Shown: piece after piece, positions 9,317-16,900 of the stretch
Layout of the letters: each line of letters begins with the position of its first letter
Position numbering within the stretch: the first letter of the stretch is position 1
Source: Prevotella sp.
GTDB taxonomy: Bacteria > Bacteroidota > Bacteroidia > Bacteroidales > Bacteroidaceae
Assembly (NCBI GenBank): GCA_022771625.1
Contig: JALFCW010000147.1
Location: 1-53,604, forward strand
DNA: 53,604 bases
Direction: 5' to 3'
Notes under the pieces: generated by a model
Database searches by the model: none
The model's input: the letters and a program-made list of their open reading frames with translations, nothing else
What the model was told of the DNA's origin: nothing
Program-made: the position numbers and the translations under genes

Positions 9317-12300
9317 ATGACACGAATTAGGATAAGATTGAATGTTATTCAAGAAAAATTCTGGATGGACGATTTGTTGAAATCGCCGTCCACAGAATAT
9401 AACGACCCTAACCATACCTTCATCATCAAGGGCAATCTGTCGTTGCCTGTCCTGAAGGAGGCATACAGGAAGATAATGGTTGAATATCCGCCGTTTTCTT
9501 CCATCGTCGAGGTCGATAACGGCAATCCCTATTTCGTGCCACAGGAGAATTTTGAACTGCCGTTCAAGATCCTCACCATTGATGAGAACACCGATGCGGA
9601 ACACATAGAAAAGATGCTGTCCGACCTTGTCAATGTGCCCTTCGACCTTGGTCGTGAGCTGCCTTGCCGTTTCTGCTGCATAAGGAAGGGAGAACTCCAC
9701 TATCTGCTCCATTCGTTCCATCATTTGGTTATTGACGGTATGTCGATAAGGACATTCTTCGACCGCCTGACAACCATCTACAATCAGCTGATAGACAACA
9801 GGTATGTCGCTGAAAACCAAATGGAACAACTCTTGCAGTTCAACAAGGTGCTCGACAGTCAGTTCAAGGCAAACAATGCCTCTGACACCGCCTATTGGAA
9901 ACACTATATCGAAGATGTGCCGGTGAAGGTGATACTGCCTCAGACAGTGTATGACAACACCAAGACCCCTGATGCGCCCAACACCTGGCGTTTCCGCCTT
10001 GGAGAGGAGATGGACTCTAAGGTCAGCGGGCTATGCAAGCAATGCAACACCACCCATTTTCGAGTCTATTCCGCCGTTTGGGCACTTACACTGTCGAAGG
10101 TGCTTAACACCAGTGCTATAGCCTTGGACCACGCCTTTAACATGCGTCCCAAGGGTTGTCCGCTTTTAGGCGTGTTTGTAAACAATTTCCCCATCAGATA
10201 CCTTTTCAGCGAATTTTCCGACAAGTCTTTCACCGACCTTCTGGAATACTCCAACAAAAATCGTCTCGCAGAGCAACAGCATATTTTTGCCATCTATGGC
10301 GACTATCTGCCAAAGACCCACAACGCCATAAGGGACTCTTTTAATTTCAGCATTAACTATCCTCTGAAACTGGATGAGTTAACCGTTGACTTCAAAGATT
10401 GCGAGGTGTTGGATTGGCGACACGTCAACACCAACGTGTCTGCCGAACTGCTTCTTGTCATCGACGCCGACAAACAACTGACTTGCGACCTGCGTTATAA
10501 GCAAACCATATCATTGGATTATGTGAAGATGTTGGCCCACACCTTCGGATACATCCTCCGACAGGTGGCGGACAATCCCAAAGTCTTGTTGTCGCAGATA
10601 AGGCTCATCGACTCTCAAAGACAGCAAGAACTCATAGAGATTGAGCAGGCAAACCTACAACTTGCCTCCAACCACGATCCATTCACCTGTATGTTCAAAA
10701 AACAGGCGATGGAACATGCCAACCACATTGCAGTGGTGCATCAGGAACAAGAAATCACTTATTCTGAACTTGACAAACGGAGCGATGTCCTTGCCCGCAA
10801 ACTGCATGCCATGGGCATTGTACGGTCCAATATCGGCATTGCATTGCCCAAGACCATCGATATGATGGTGGCAATACTCGCCACACTGAAATCAGGCAAC
10901 ACCTATGTGCCCATCGACATCCACCATCCAAAGGATCGCATCGCATTTATCGTCAACGACGCTTCCCTACGGCTTGTGTTCACCCATAGGGAAACACGTG
11001 ACCTTTTTGGCAATTTACTGAGTATTGACCCAAGTATTTCTGACCTCAGTGCAGACGACAAACTCGTATCTTTGCCTTCTGTTCTTCCAGACGATGTAGC
11101 CTACATCATCTACACTTCCGGCACAACAGGCAAGCCGAAGGGTGTTCCAATAAGGCACTCAATGCTGAGTCAAACGATTGTCAACAACATAGCCTTGCAG
11201 AAGATGACCGCAGAGTCGAGGGTAATGCAGTTTGCCAACATCGTTTTCGACGCCTCCGTGGTGGAAATCTTTCCATCTCTCGCCATCGGCGCCACACTCT
11301 ATCTGCCCTTGGAGGAAGAGAGAAAGGATACAGACCTGCTGCTTGGCTTCCTCAGACGTCACAAGATTTCGCTGGTAAACATTCCGCCGGTGCTTCTCGT
11401 CACCTTGCCCCATACAGACTTGCCTGACTTGAAGACAATAGTGGTAGGAGGCGACTTGACCAACAATAAAGTCATCGAATTTTGGAGCAAGGACAGGTTG
11501 TTTATCAATGCATATGGACCTACGGAGAACTGTGTCGATGTGACATACAACGTAGTGACGCCTTGCTCTGCCGTCAACGATATTGGCACCAGTATGCCTG
11601 GTGTTACTTCCTATGTACTTGACAGTAATCAGAACATGGTGCCCGACTATGCCGTGGGAGAGCTATACATCGGAGGAGTAAAGTTGTCTGACGGATACAT
11701 CAACAGGCCCGACCTTAACAACACCAAGTTCATATCCAATCCCTTTGCATCCGACGACGACAGGAAAAACCACCGTAATCTCGTACTCTACAAGAGCGGC
11801 GACCTTGTGATGCGTGATCGCAACGGGCATCTGTTGTTCCTCGGACGCACCGACCATCAGGTGAAGCTGAAAGGCTTCCGAATAGAGTTGGGTGAGGTAG
11901 AGACGATAATCTCGGAATTTGGCAATGGCATCAAGAATGTCTTGGCAATGATAAGGGAAAACAACGGAAACAAAATGCTTGTGGCTTATCTCCTAGTTCC
12001 TGACGCGGAAAAATTCCCTGTCGATGACCTTAAAGCCCATGTCCTCAACCGTCTCCCTTCCTATATGGTTCCGTCGGCAATTGTACCGCTCACGGCATTT
12101 CCATACAACACGAGCGGGAAAATCGACAGGCAAAAACTCCCTATGCCAGTTTCCGAGACAGACCTTGCCAACTACAATGCGCCAACCACTTTGACGGAAA
12201 GACGTCTTGTAAAGATTTGGGGCGACCTGCTAAACAAGGATTTTATAGACAGTAACGACAGTTTCCTCTCTTTGGGTGGCGATTCGATAATGGTCATTAA

Positions 12301-13357
12301 ACTCGTATATGAAATCCACAAGCATTTCGGTATCTCCGTCAACGCGTCCAACATCTACGAGAATCCCACTCTCGAAGGCATGGCACGGCTTATCGACACA
12401 ATGCTTGACAACACCGACGACAACGCTTGCCTTAAACTCCTTTCCATAGCCAGGGAGGTGATGGGCACAGAAGGAATTGATGCCGATACCGACCTCTTTG
12501 AGGCGGGAATGGACAAGGCTCTATTGGATGATTTTGTTCATATGTCGGCATCCAAAGCCAATGTCTTCTTCACCACTTTCGACGTATTGAAGTTCAAGAG
12601 TGTGAGGAACTTAACAGACAACATCGACAGGAACCTATACTCTTGGGGCGAGGGCGCCGACGAGAGAAAGCCGGTGATTATTTATTTCAACGGTTTTGTG
12701 GAGTCATACCCTTATAACATGCCTGTCATTTCCAGCTTCGAGAAGAACTTCTCGGTCTTTAACATCGAGTCTATATACAATTTCTTCATTGGCGGCAAGG
12801 ATGTCTCCCTCCAAGTTTTGTTTGAAACATACGAAGACCTTATGATGGTGGCATTGAGAGACAAGCAAGTCCTTTTCTTGACCGGTTATTGCATCGGAGC
12901 CGAAATAGCTATCGCATTTGCCAAGTTTATGAGTCAGCGTCATCCCGGCATTAATCTCAGTGTGGTGAACATCGAAGCCGTTTATGACCGCAAGAACTAT
13001 TATTTCCTGAACCTTGATACCACGCAGAAGTCTAACGACCGTCGCCTTGAAATCTTCGACAAGGTATATGCCGATATGCCCGAATTGGATTACGACGGCA
13101 CCGTAGTGAACATCATGGTCAACAAGCCCATCCTGCATGAGAACCAAGACAACGACGAGGGAAAGACCAGAGAAGAAAATGAAAAGATAAGAAAATCGTG
13201 GAAGGAGAACATCGACAACTGGAACACCCATTATCCCGTTTCCCCCTGCCATCTTCTCGACTGCAACCATATGGAAGTGCGTGACCGGAAAGACATTCTC
13301 GACAGAATACAGGACATTGTATTAAACCTTAATTCCGCAACACTATTACAAATATAA
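9317..13357 (+). CDS. Single-module non-ribosomal peptide synthetase (C-A-PCP-degenerate PCP-TE)
   Basis: The 1346 residues contain, in order: a condensation domain (about 1-440) with HHLVIDG (H135-H136, G141); an adenylation domain (about 455-960) with YTSGTTGKPKG, NAYGPTE and a C-terminal NTSGKIDR; a carrier domain with GGDSI (pantetheine Ser S990); a second carrier-like fold where the equivalent Ser is Lys1067 (FEAGMDKAL); and an alpha/beta-hydrolase thioesterase (about 1115-1346). The thioesterase nucleophile motif is GYCIG with Cys1192, not the usual GxSxG. Aligned by eye with GrsA, the specificity code reads D-A-V-N-V-G-A-V-D-K, which I cannot match to a known substrate. With one C domain and no initiation module, it probably couples an external acyl or aminoacyl donor to one amino acid. 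No 4'-phosphopantetheinyl transferase is encoded nearby. Confidence 0.92.
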   Translation: MTRIRIRLNVIQEKFWMDDLLKSPSTEYNDPNHTFIIKGNLSLPVLKEAYRKIMVEYPPFSSIVEVDNGNPYFVPQENFELPFKILTIDENTDAEHIEKMLSDLVNVPFDLGRELPCRFCCIRKGELHYLLHSFHHLVIDGMSIRTFFDRLTTIYNQLIDNRYVAENQMEQLLQFNKVLDSQFKANNASDTAYWKHYIEDVPVKVILPQTVYDNTKTPDAPNTWRFRLGEEMDSKVSGLCKQCNTTHFRVYSAVWALTLSKVLNTSAIALDHAFNMRPKGCPLLGVFVNNFPIRYLFSEFSDKSFTDLLEYSNKNRLAEQQHIFAIYGDYLPKTHNAIRDSFNFSINYPLKLDELTVDFKDCEVLDWRHVNTNVSAELLLVIDADKQLTCDLRYKQTISLDYVKMLAHTFGYILRQVADNPKVLLSQIRLIDSQRQQELIEIEQANLQLASNHDPFTCMFKKQAMEHANHIAVVHQEQEITYSELDKRSDVLARKLHAMGIVRSNIGIALPKTIDMMVAILATLKSGNTYVPIDIHHPKDRIAFIVNDASLRLVFTHRETRDLFGNLLSIDPSISDLSADDKLVSLPSVLPDDVAYIIYTSGTTGKPKGVPIRHSMLSQTIVNNIALQKMTAESRVMQFANIVFDASVVEIFPSLAIGATLYLPLEEERKDTDLLLGFLRRHKISLVNIPPVLLVTLPHTDLPDLKTIVVGGDLTNNKVIEFWSKDRLFINAYGPTENCVDVTYNVVTPCSAVNDIGTSMPGVTSYVLDSNQNMVPDYAVGELYIGGVKLSDGYINRPDLNNTKFISNPFASDDDRKNHRNLVLYKSGDLVMRDRNGHLLFLGRTDHQVKLKGFRIELGEVETIISEFGNGIKNVLAMIRENNGNKMLVAYLLVPDAEKFPVDDLKAHVLNRLPSYMVPSAIVPLTAFPYNTSGKIDRQKLPMPVSETDLANYNAPTTLTERRLVKIWGDLLNKDFIDSNDSFLSLGGDSIMVIKLVYEIHKHFGISVNASNIYENPTLEGMARLIDTMLDNTDDNACLKLLSIAREVMGTEGIDADTDLFEAGMDKALLDDFVHMSASKANVFFTTFDVLKFKSVRNLTDNIDRNLYSWGEGADERKPVIIYFNGFVESYPYNMPVISSFEKNFSVFNIESIYNFFIGGKDVSLQVLFETYEDLMMVALRDKQVLFLTGYCIGAEIAIAFAKFMSQRHPGINLSVVNIEAVYDRKNYYFLNLDTTQKSNDRRLEIFDKVYADMPELDYDGTVVNIMVNKPILHENQDNDEGKTREENEKIRKSWKENIDNWNTHYPVSPCHLLDCNHMEVRDRKDILDRIQDIVLNLNSATLLQI

Positions 13358-13368
13358 CTTTTTAAGTA

Positions 13369-13393
13369 CCTGAGCAACAAAAAGTTGCTCAGG
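13369..13393 (+). terminator. Hairpin after the NRPS gene
   Basis: A perfect 10-bp stem (CCTGAGCAAC / GTTGCTCAGG) with a 5-A loop lies 11 nt after the NRPS stop and is followed by ATTTTGT. It probably ends the six-gene transcript. Because an IS1380-type transposase fragment begins 70 bp later, the hairpin might instead belong to the end of that element. Confidence 0.6.
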
Positions 13394-13462
13394 ATTTTGT
13401 CATGTCAGATTTTTCACCTATCTTAGTGTTGCAAATCAAAATATGTATCAAACCCGACAGAC

Positions 13463-13537
13463 ATGGCAAAGGTAGCAATAAAATCTGAGAAACTCTCTCC
13501 TTTTGGAGGAATTTTTTCAATAATGGAGCAATTTGAC
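13463..13537 (+). pseudogene. IS1380-family transposase, N-terminal fragment
   Basis: The 25 codons starting at the ATG read like the N-terminus of Bacteroidetes IS1380-family transposases (MAKVAIKSEKLSPFGG, then IFSIMEQFD). After this the frame stays open to 13654 but loses all resemblance to the family. The loss falls within a few bases of the left 34-bp inverted repeat at 13543. The rest of the roughly 430-residue enzyme is missing, so this is a scar of an interrupted or deleted insertion sequence. Recognition is from memory of the family; the truncation is directly visible. Confidence 0.6.
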
Positions 13538-13542
13538 TCCAA

Positions 13543-13576
13543 CGCGGATTCAACTAGCAAGTGCAAATTTACAACA
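13543..13576 (+). repeat. Left arm of 34-bp inverted repeat
   Basis: This arm begins CGCGGATTCAACTAGC and ends TTTACAACA. It overlaps the last codons and stop of the ATPase gene on the opposite strand. It is identical to the reverse complement of 15364-15397, and matching stops immediately beyond both ends. Confidence 0.9.
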
Positions 13577-14918
13577 ATGCTGTCATGTAAATCGGCAGAT
13601 ATACGATGCCGTTGTCAATCTTCAAATCCTGACTATGGATTATGTAGGGAGTGAAGAGTTGCCGCTCAAATTTCTTGCAGAACTTGTTCAGAGAGACTGT
13701 GGTATAGTTCTTTCCCGACTTCACCTCAACAGGACAAATATTATGGGCATTGGTAAGTTGAGGTTTCTCCACAAGGAAATCTATCTCCATGCGGTCGTCG
13801 GCATTGGTGCGTGAGTTGTTGCTGTAGAAATACAGACGATGACCACTCGCCACAAACATCTGTGCCACGATATTCTCAATAATCATCCCTGAGTTTATCT
13901 CCAACTTGTCGAGCATGATTTTCTGGTATAATTCCTCTCCCTGGATAGTCTTCTCGTCGAAGGCATGGGAGATGAGCAAGCCCGTGTCTGCCATATAGCA
14001 CTTAAAGGTGGACTGGTCACTTACGAGTTTCATACCGACTGTTGGTTCTGTCACTCCATAGCACATATTGGTTATCATGGCGTCTTTAAGCCATAGGAAA
14101 GAACTCTCGTATGAGCGATAGCGCGCGCCAGGAGAGATGCTCGACAAGCGGAAACGCTTCTCATGACGCTGGAGTTCTGATGGGATATTGTCGAAAACAG
14201 ACTTCACCTTTTCAGCATATCCTCTTGCATATTGGCCTACACTCCTGTTGTAAAGGTCGAGGATATTTCTCTTTGCCATATCAGCCTCTTTGAACAGTCT
14301 TGTCTCGACATATCTCTCCACAGCCTGTGGCATACCGCCTACAATCAGATACTGCCTGAAAAGCTCCATCGTCTTACGGTGCATCGGCCCCATGGGCTTG
14401 TTGCCCTCGAAGCACATCCTGGCGAAAGACATAGTCATCTCGTCGCCCATTGCCCATAGGAATTCCTCAAAGTCCATCGGATACATCTTCACCGTCCGTT
14501 CTTCTGATGGCAGGAGTATGCCTTGTGTGTTTTCCATTATTCCAACCAGCGAACCCGTTTCAATGTAGTCATAACGCCCGTCGGCCACAAGATGCTTTAT
14601 GGCCTGACGAGCCTTGGGGTAGGCCTGCACTTCGTCAAACACTATCAACGACTCCCTTTCGTAAAGTTGCGTTCCCGTAACATTCTGCAACAAGGAAAGG
14701 AACATCGGTATGTCGTTGAGATAGTCATCAAATACAGCTTGTAGGGCTTTAGGCATATAAGAAAGGTCGATCATAATATATGACCTGTATGCCTCGCGGG
14801 CAAAAGCCTCAACAATATAGCTTTTACCCACTCGTCGGCCACCCTCTATCAATAGGGCTACCCTGCCATTTTCTGTCTTTTTCCACTTCCAAAGCGTATC
14901 AAATATTTTTCTTCTCAT
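13569..14918 (-). CDS. AAA-type ATPase with DUF4143 C-terminal domain
   Basis: This 449-residue protein has a Walker A motif GGRRVGKS (K32) and a Walker B/DEVQ motif (SLIVFDEVQAYP). The C-terminal DUF4143 region ends with a PD-(D/E)xK-like pattern (EIDFLVEK about 15 residues before VEVKSG). Members are common, highly duplicated accessory genes in Bacteroidetes. Their role is poorly defined, and links to toxin-antitoxin or defence functions have been suggested. It is the only - strand gene in the window. Its own promoter lies just upstream, and the gene sits inside a 34-bp inverted repeat next to an insertion-sequence scar, which points to horizontal acquisition. The family call is firm and the function is not known. 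Confidence 0.85.
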   Translation of the reverse strand: MRRKIFDTLWKWKKTENGRVALLIEGGRRVGKSYIVEAFAREAYRSYIMIDLSYMPKALQAVFDDYLNDIPMFLSLLQNVTGTQLYERESLIVFDEVQAYPKARQAIKHLVADGRYDYIETGSLVGIMENTQGILLPSEERTVKMYPMDFEEFLWAMGDEMTMSFARMCFEGNKPMGPMHRKTMELFRQYLIVGGMPQAVERYVETRLFKEADMAKRNILDLYNRSVGQYARGYAEKVKSVFDNIPSELQRHEKRFRLSSISPGARYRSYESSFLWLKDAMITNMCYGVTEPTVGMKLVSDQSTFKCYMADTGLLISHAFDEKTIQGEELYQKIMLDKLEINSGMIIENIVAQMFVASGHRLYFYSNNSRTNADDRMEIDFLVEKPQLTNAHNICPVEVKSGKNYTTVSLNKFCKKFERQLFTPYIIHSQDLKIDNGIVYLPIYMTALL

Positions 14919-14941
14919 GGCTATATGCGTGATTTTTGCGG

Positions 14942-14973
14942 CAAAGTTACTGATTTATATTGAATTAGCCAAA
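14942..14973 (-). promoter_or_regulatory. Promoter of the DUF4143 ATPase gene
   Basis: On the - strand, TTTG (complement of 14970-14973) and TAACTTTG (complement of 14942-14949) are 20 nt apart. The start codon is 23 nt downstream. This is a good match to the Bacteroidetes promoter form. The 33-bp-period repeats lie immediately upstream of it. Confidence 0.65.
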
Positions 14974-14990
14974 TTTTTCGACTGCTTTTT

Positions 14991-15074
14991 GCACCAAAAC
15001 AAGATTTTTTATAGCCACTATTTGCACCAAAACAAGATTTTTCAGTAGGCAATTCTGCACCAAAACACGATTTT
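14991..15074. repeat. Three direct repeats with a 33-bp period
   Basis: GCACCAAAACAAGATTTT or a close variant starts at 14991, 15024 and 15057, exactly 33 bp apart. About 18 bp are conserved and 15 bp vary between copies. The third copy has one change (AACACG for AACAAG). The array sits directly upstream of the ATPase promoter, so it may be a set of protein-binding sites. It is too short and too regular in its spacers to be a CRISPR array. Confidence 0.8.
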
Positions 15075-15109
15075 ATCAACTGGGGCATATTATTGCCATA
15101 GCTACAGGC

Positions 15110-15343
15110 ATGACCGAATCCGATGTAATAATCCTTATTAACGAGATTTCAAAAGCATGATATAATTATGCAAGAATCATAGGGGACATGCATATAGATC
15201 AATCGTTACATACTATCTCAAAAAACGTCGGTTTATTCCTTACGGATAAGACCCCAATAAATGAATTGTTTAACAAAACTGTCCCAAAAGAAAAGAATGA
15301 CGAAGAGCTATATCCGAGCCTTTTTGGCAACGATGATTTCTAA
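15110..15343 (+). pseudogene. Broken small gene, family not recognised
   Basis: One frame reads from ATG 15110 through an in-frame TGA at 15158-15160 (codon 17) to TAA at 15341. The text looks protein-like on both sides of the stop (GMTESDVIILINEISKA before it, YNYARIIGDMHIDQSLH after it) and ends in an acidic tail (LYPSLFGNDDF). The same frame also runs open upstream of the ATG through the third 33-bp repeat. An internal start at 15188 could still give a 51-residue peptide. It lies 20 bp before the right 34-bp repeat arm. I cannot assign a function. Confidence 0.4.
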
Positions 15344-15363
15344 ACGGGACAGCAGTGAAAAGA

Positions 15364-15397
15364 TGTTGTAAATTTGCACTTGCTAGTTGAATCCGCG
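15364..15397 (-). repeat. Right arm of 34-bp inverted repeat
   Basis: This is the exact reverse complement of 13543-13576. It lies between the broken small gene and the toxin-antitoxin-like pair. It contains TAAATTTG on the + strand, which resembles a -7 box, but no -33 box is placed for it. Confidence 0.9.
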
Positions 15398-15438
15398 CTC
15401 GTCATTTCTTCAGTGTATTGGTGAAAGTTCCTTAAATA

Positions 15439-15482
15439 TTCACTCAAAAGTGAACATAAATAAATTATTATACTTAACTTTG
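15439..15482 (+). promoter_or_regulatory. Promoter and operator-like palindrome of the toxin-antitoxin pair
   Basis: TAACTTTG at 15475-15482 is a good -7 box, 24 nt before the start codon. The -33 region is covered by an inverted repeat, TTCACT-CAAA-AGTGAA (15439-15454). Since the second gene encodes a HTH protein, this is the expected place for autorepression. The repression role is inferred. Confidence 0.55.
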
Positions 15483-15506
15483 CAGTGAATTAAGAGTATT
15501 ATAACT

Positions 15507-15983
15507 ATGGCAACAGCAATATTAAAGACAATAGAACAGAACGATAATGTAGGAATGTTCTCCATCTGTTTTGATGGAAGCGAGGAAAGCGAGTTTGAGA
15601 AGTTTCTAAACGAATTTAAGGACAACGCTACATACAACAAGGATTTCAACGTTATCCTTTTAGCTTTGTCCAAGATTATAGACAAGGGGGCTCTTGAAAG
15701 GTTCTTCCGAAACGAAGGCCGTATGAATGACAATGTCAAGGCTCTTGCCATAGATTCGCGCAAACTGCGCTTGTATTGTTTGCGAATATCAGACCAGATT
15801 CTAATTCTCGGGAACGGTGGTGTGAAGACTACTCGTACTTATCAAGAAGATAGCAAGCTGAGCGGTTACGTTATGGATTTGCAGACTTTTGACAAAGTGC
15901 TGATAAAAGCGCAGAAATCCGGGAAAGTAACCATAGAGAAGAACATGATTACTGATATTCAGAGTGCTACATTTGAAATATAA
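15507..15983 (+). CDS. Probable toxin of a HigB/RelE-like toxin-antitoxin pair
   Basis: This 158-residue protein lies 5 bp upstream of an Xre-type HTH gene, the usual toxin-first order of HigBA-like modules. The middle section (KLRLYCLRISDQILILGNGGVKT) looks like the beta-strands of RelE/HigB-fold ribonucleases, and the lysine/arginine-rich surroundings fit a ribosome-dependent RNase. The N-terminal 60 residues are longer than in compact HigB toxins and I do not recognise them. The start is the ATG 24 nt after a good -7 box. The toxin role rests on gene order and a weak fold impression. A non-toxic partner of the regulator is possible. Confidence 0.55.
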   Translation: MATAILKTIEQNDNVGMFSICFDGSEESEFEKFLNEFKDNATYNKDFNVILLALSKIIDKGALERFFRNEGRMNDNVKALAIDSRKLRLYCLRISDQILILGNGGVKTTRTYQEDSKLSGYVMDLQTFDKVLIKAQKSGKVTIEKNMITDIQSATFEI

Positions 15984-15988
15984 ACAAA

Positions 15989-16261
15989 ATGCCTATGATA
16001 CAGAATGCTTTGTTCAGAAAGTGCCTTGCCGCTGTGCCAGAAGATCAGAAAGCCGAGTTTGAGCTTTCGTACGGGATAGCGGAGCGCATCAGTGAAGTTT
16101 TGCAAGCGAAGAACCTCACACAAAAGGATTTTGCCCAAAAACTACACAAGAGGGAGTCGGAAATATCCAAATGGATGACTGGCAGACACAACTTCACCAT
16201 GCAGACCATTGCGAAGATTGAAACGGCATTAGGCTGCAAGCTCATCAATATTGCCAGATGA
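15989..16261 (+). CDS. Xre-family HTH antitoxin/repressor
   Basis: This 90-residue protein has one helix-turn-helix (about residues 33-85): ERISEVLQAKNLTQKDFAQ, then ESEISKWMTGRHNFTMQTI, a typical HTH_3/Xre pattern. The N-terminal 30 residues may contact the toxin. It starts 5 bp after the preceding gene, so the two are co-transcribed and probably coupled. It most likely neutralises the upstream product and represses the shared promoter at the TTCACT/AGTGAA palindrome. The HTH call is firm and the antitoxin role follows from gene order. Confidence 0.75.
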   Translation: MPMIQNALFRKCLAAVPEDQKAEFELSYGIAERISEVLQAKNLTQKDFAQKLHKRESEISKWMTGRHNFTMQTIAKIETALGCKLINIAR

Positions 16262-16328
16262 GATTTACAAACAAAGCAAAATGGTTAGAGGAACCTGTCA
16301 CTCTGGCTCCGTTGCGCAGCCCCTCATT

Positions 16329-16359
16329 GCTGTAGGGACTTTACTTTATGTAAGACCGC
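16329..16359 (+). repeat. Dispersed intergenic repeat, copy 1
   Basis: This matches 52126-52155 almost exactly: GCTGTAGGG, then a variable base or two, then TTTACTTTATGTAAGACC. The copy at 52126 forms a perfect hairpin (GTCTTAC/GTAAGAC); this one is slightly decayed. Both copies are followed by GATTAGGAATTA-like repeats, so the two parts may belong to one repeat family of this genome. Confidence 0.7.
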
Positions 16360-16401
16360 CCTGCCTGTCAAAGGGATGAAAGGACTTTGGGGAGGCGTGG
16401 A

Positions 16402-16429
16402 GGGATTAGGAATTAGGGATTAGGAATTA
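16402..16429 (+). repeat. 14-bp tandem duplication
   Basis: The 14-bp unit GGGATTAGGAATTA occurs twice with no spacer. Related GAATTAAGAATTA-type repeats occur at 52167-52246 next to the second copy of the dispersed repeat. Confidence 0.8.
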
Positions 16430-16463
16430 AAAGGGAGTAAACGCAAGTTTTTCTCCCTTTTTC

Positions 16464-16494
16464 TTTGTCCTTTCATTTTTTCTTTGTAATTTTG
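16464..16494 (+). promoter_or_regulatory. Promoter of the helicase-methylase-nuclease operon
   Basis: TTTG at 16464-16467 and TAATTTTG at 16487-16494 are 19 nt apart. The next plausible start codon is at 16908, so the transcript would carry a leader of about 410 nt. Confidence 0.6.
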
Positions 16495-16513
16495 CAGCGA
16501 TGTAGCGGTGGAT

Positions 16514-16900
16514 GGCGGACGAGGTGCCGTCGTGAGCCGCACGTAACATATTGACATATAGCAACATCAGACTATCATTGTGGTGTTCCTGAATAAGCGT
16601 CGGAAACTTAACTCATGGATAAATGACCACATCAATGATGGTTGGCTGCGGCGTATATACATGCGTCGGAATCTAAAAGGCCAATCCAAGAATAAAGATA
16701 GAAGATGTTTGCACCCAGCAATGGGTGTAGGCATAATTCTTATTCTTGGATGGGGTCCATAAGAATCCGACGCTTAGCCCCGGAACACCGTAAGAAGGCG
16801 CTTGCACCCTCTTTTTATGCCTGTGTGTCTGAGGCAGATGTCATAGTGCCGAAAATGCCAGATGATAGTAGGATGGTTATTGCTTACTATCATTTGGCAT
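16514..16900 (+). ncRNA. Candidate structured leader RNA / hairpin element
   Basis: Nested inverted repeats are visible. The outer arms 16582-16604 and 16766-16789 share GGTGTTCC and AAGCGTCGGA with a 5-6 nt internal loop. A perfect 12-bp stem pairs 16684-16695 with 16740-16751. An apical 6-bp stem CACCCA/TGGGTG closes a GCAA (GNRA-type) loop at 16712-16727. A second copy of GCGTCGGA at 16663 could compete for the same partner, suggesting alternative folds. A further 16-bp stem with one mismatch (16855-16870 with 16885-16900) ends 7 nt before the helicase start codon. I know no named RNA family for this; it could also be a MITE-like DNA repeat. Confidence 0.45.

Larger units (their letters stand above)
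13543..15397. mobile_element. Segment enclosed by a perfect 34-bp inverted repeat
   Basis: Bases 13543-13576 are the exact reverse complement of 15364-15397. The 1.86-kb interval holds the DUF4143 ATPase gene on the - strand and a broken small gene on the + strand. The left arm begins where transposase similarity ends, and the ATPase stop codon (13569-13571) lies inside it. This layout suits an inserted or rearranged cassette, or an invertible segment. I see no integrase or obvious target duplication, so the mechanism is open. Confidence 0.6.

Noticed and set aside
9068..9904. 278-codon - strand frame across the receptor/NRPS junction
   Set aside because: It overlaps two well-supported + strand genes and has no motifs.
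14991..15074. Possible CRISPR array
   Set aside because: There are only three copies, with about 18-bp repeats and 15-bp spacers, and no cas genes are present in the window.
16580..16762. 60-codon + strand frame in the helicase leader
   Set aside because: It begins at a GTG inside an inverted-repeat arm and follows the hairpins; its composition looks non-coding.
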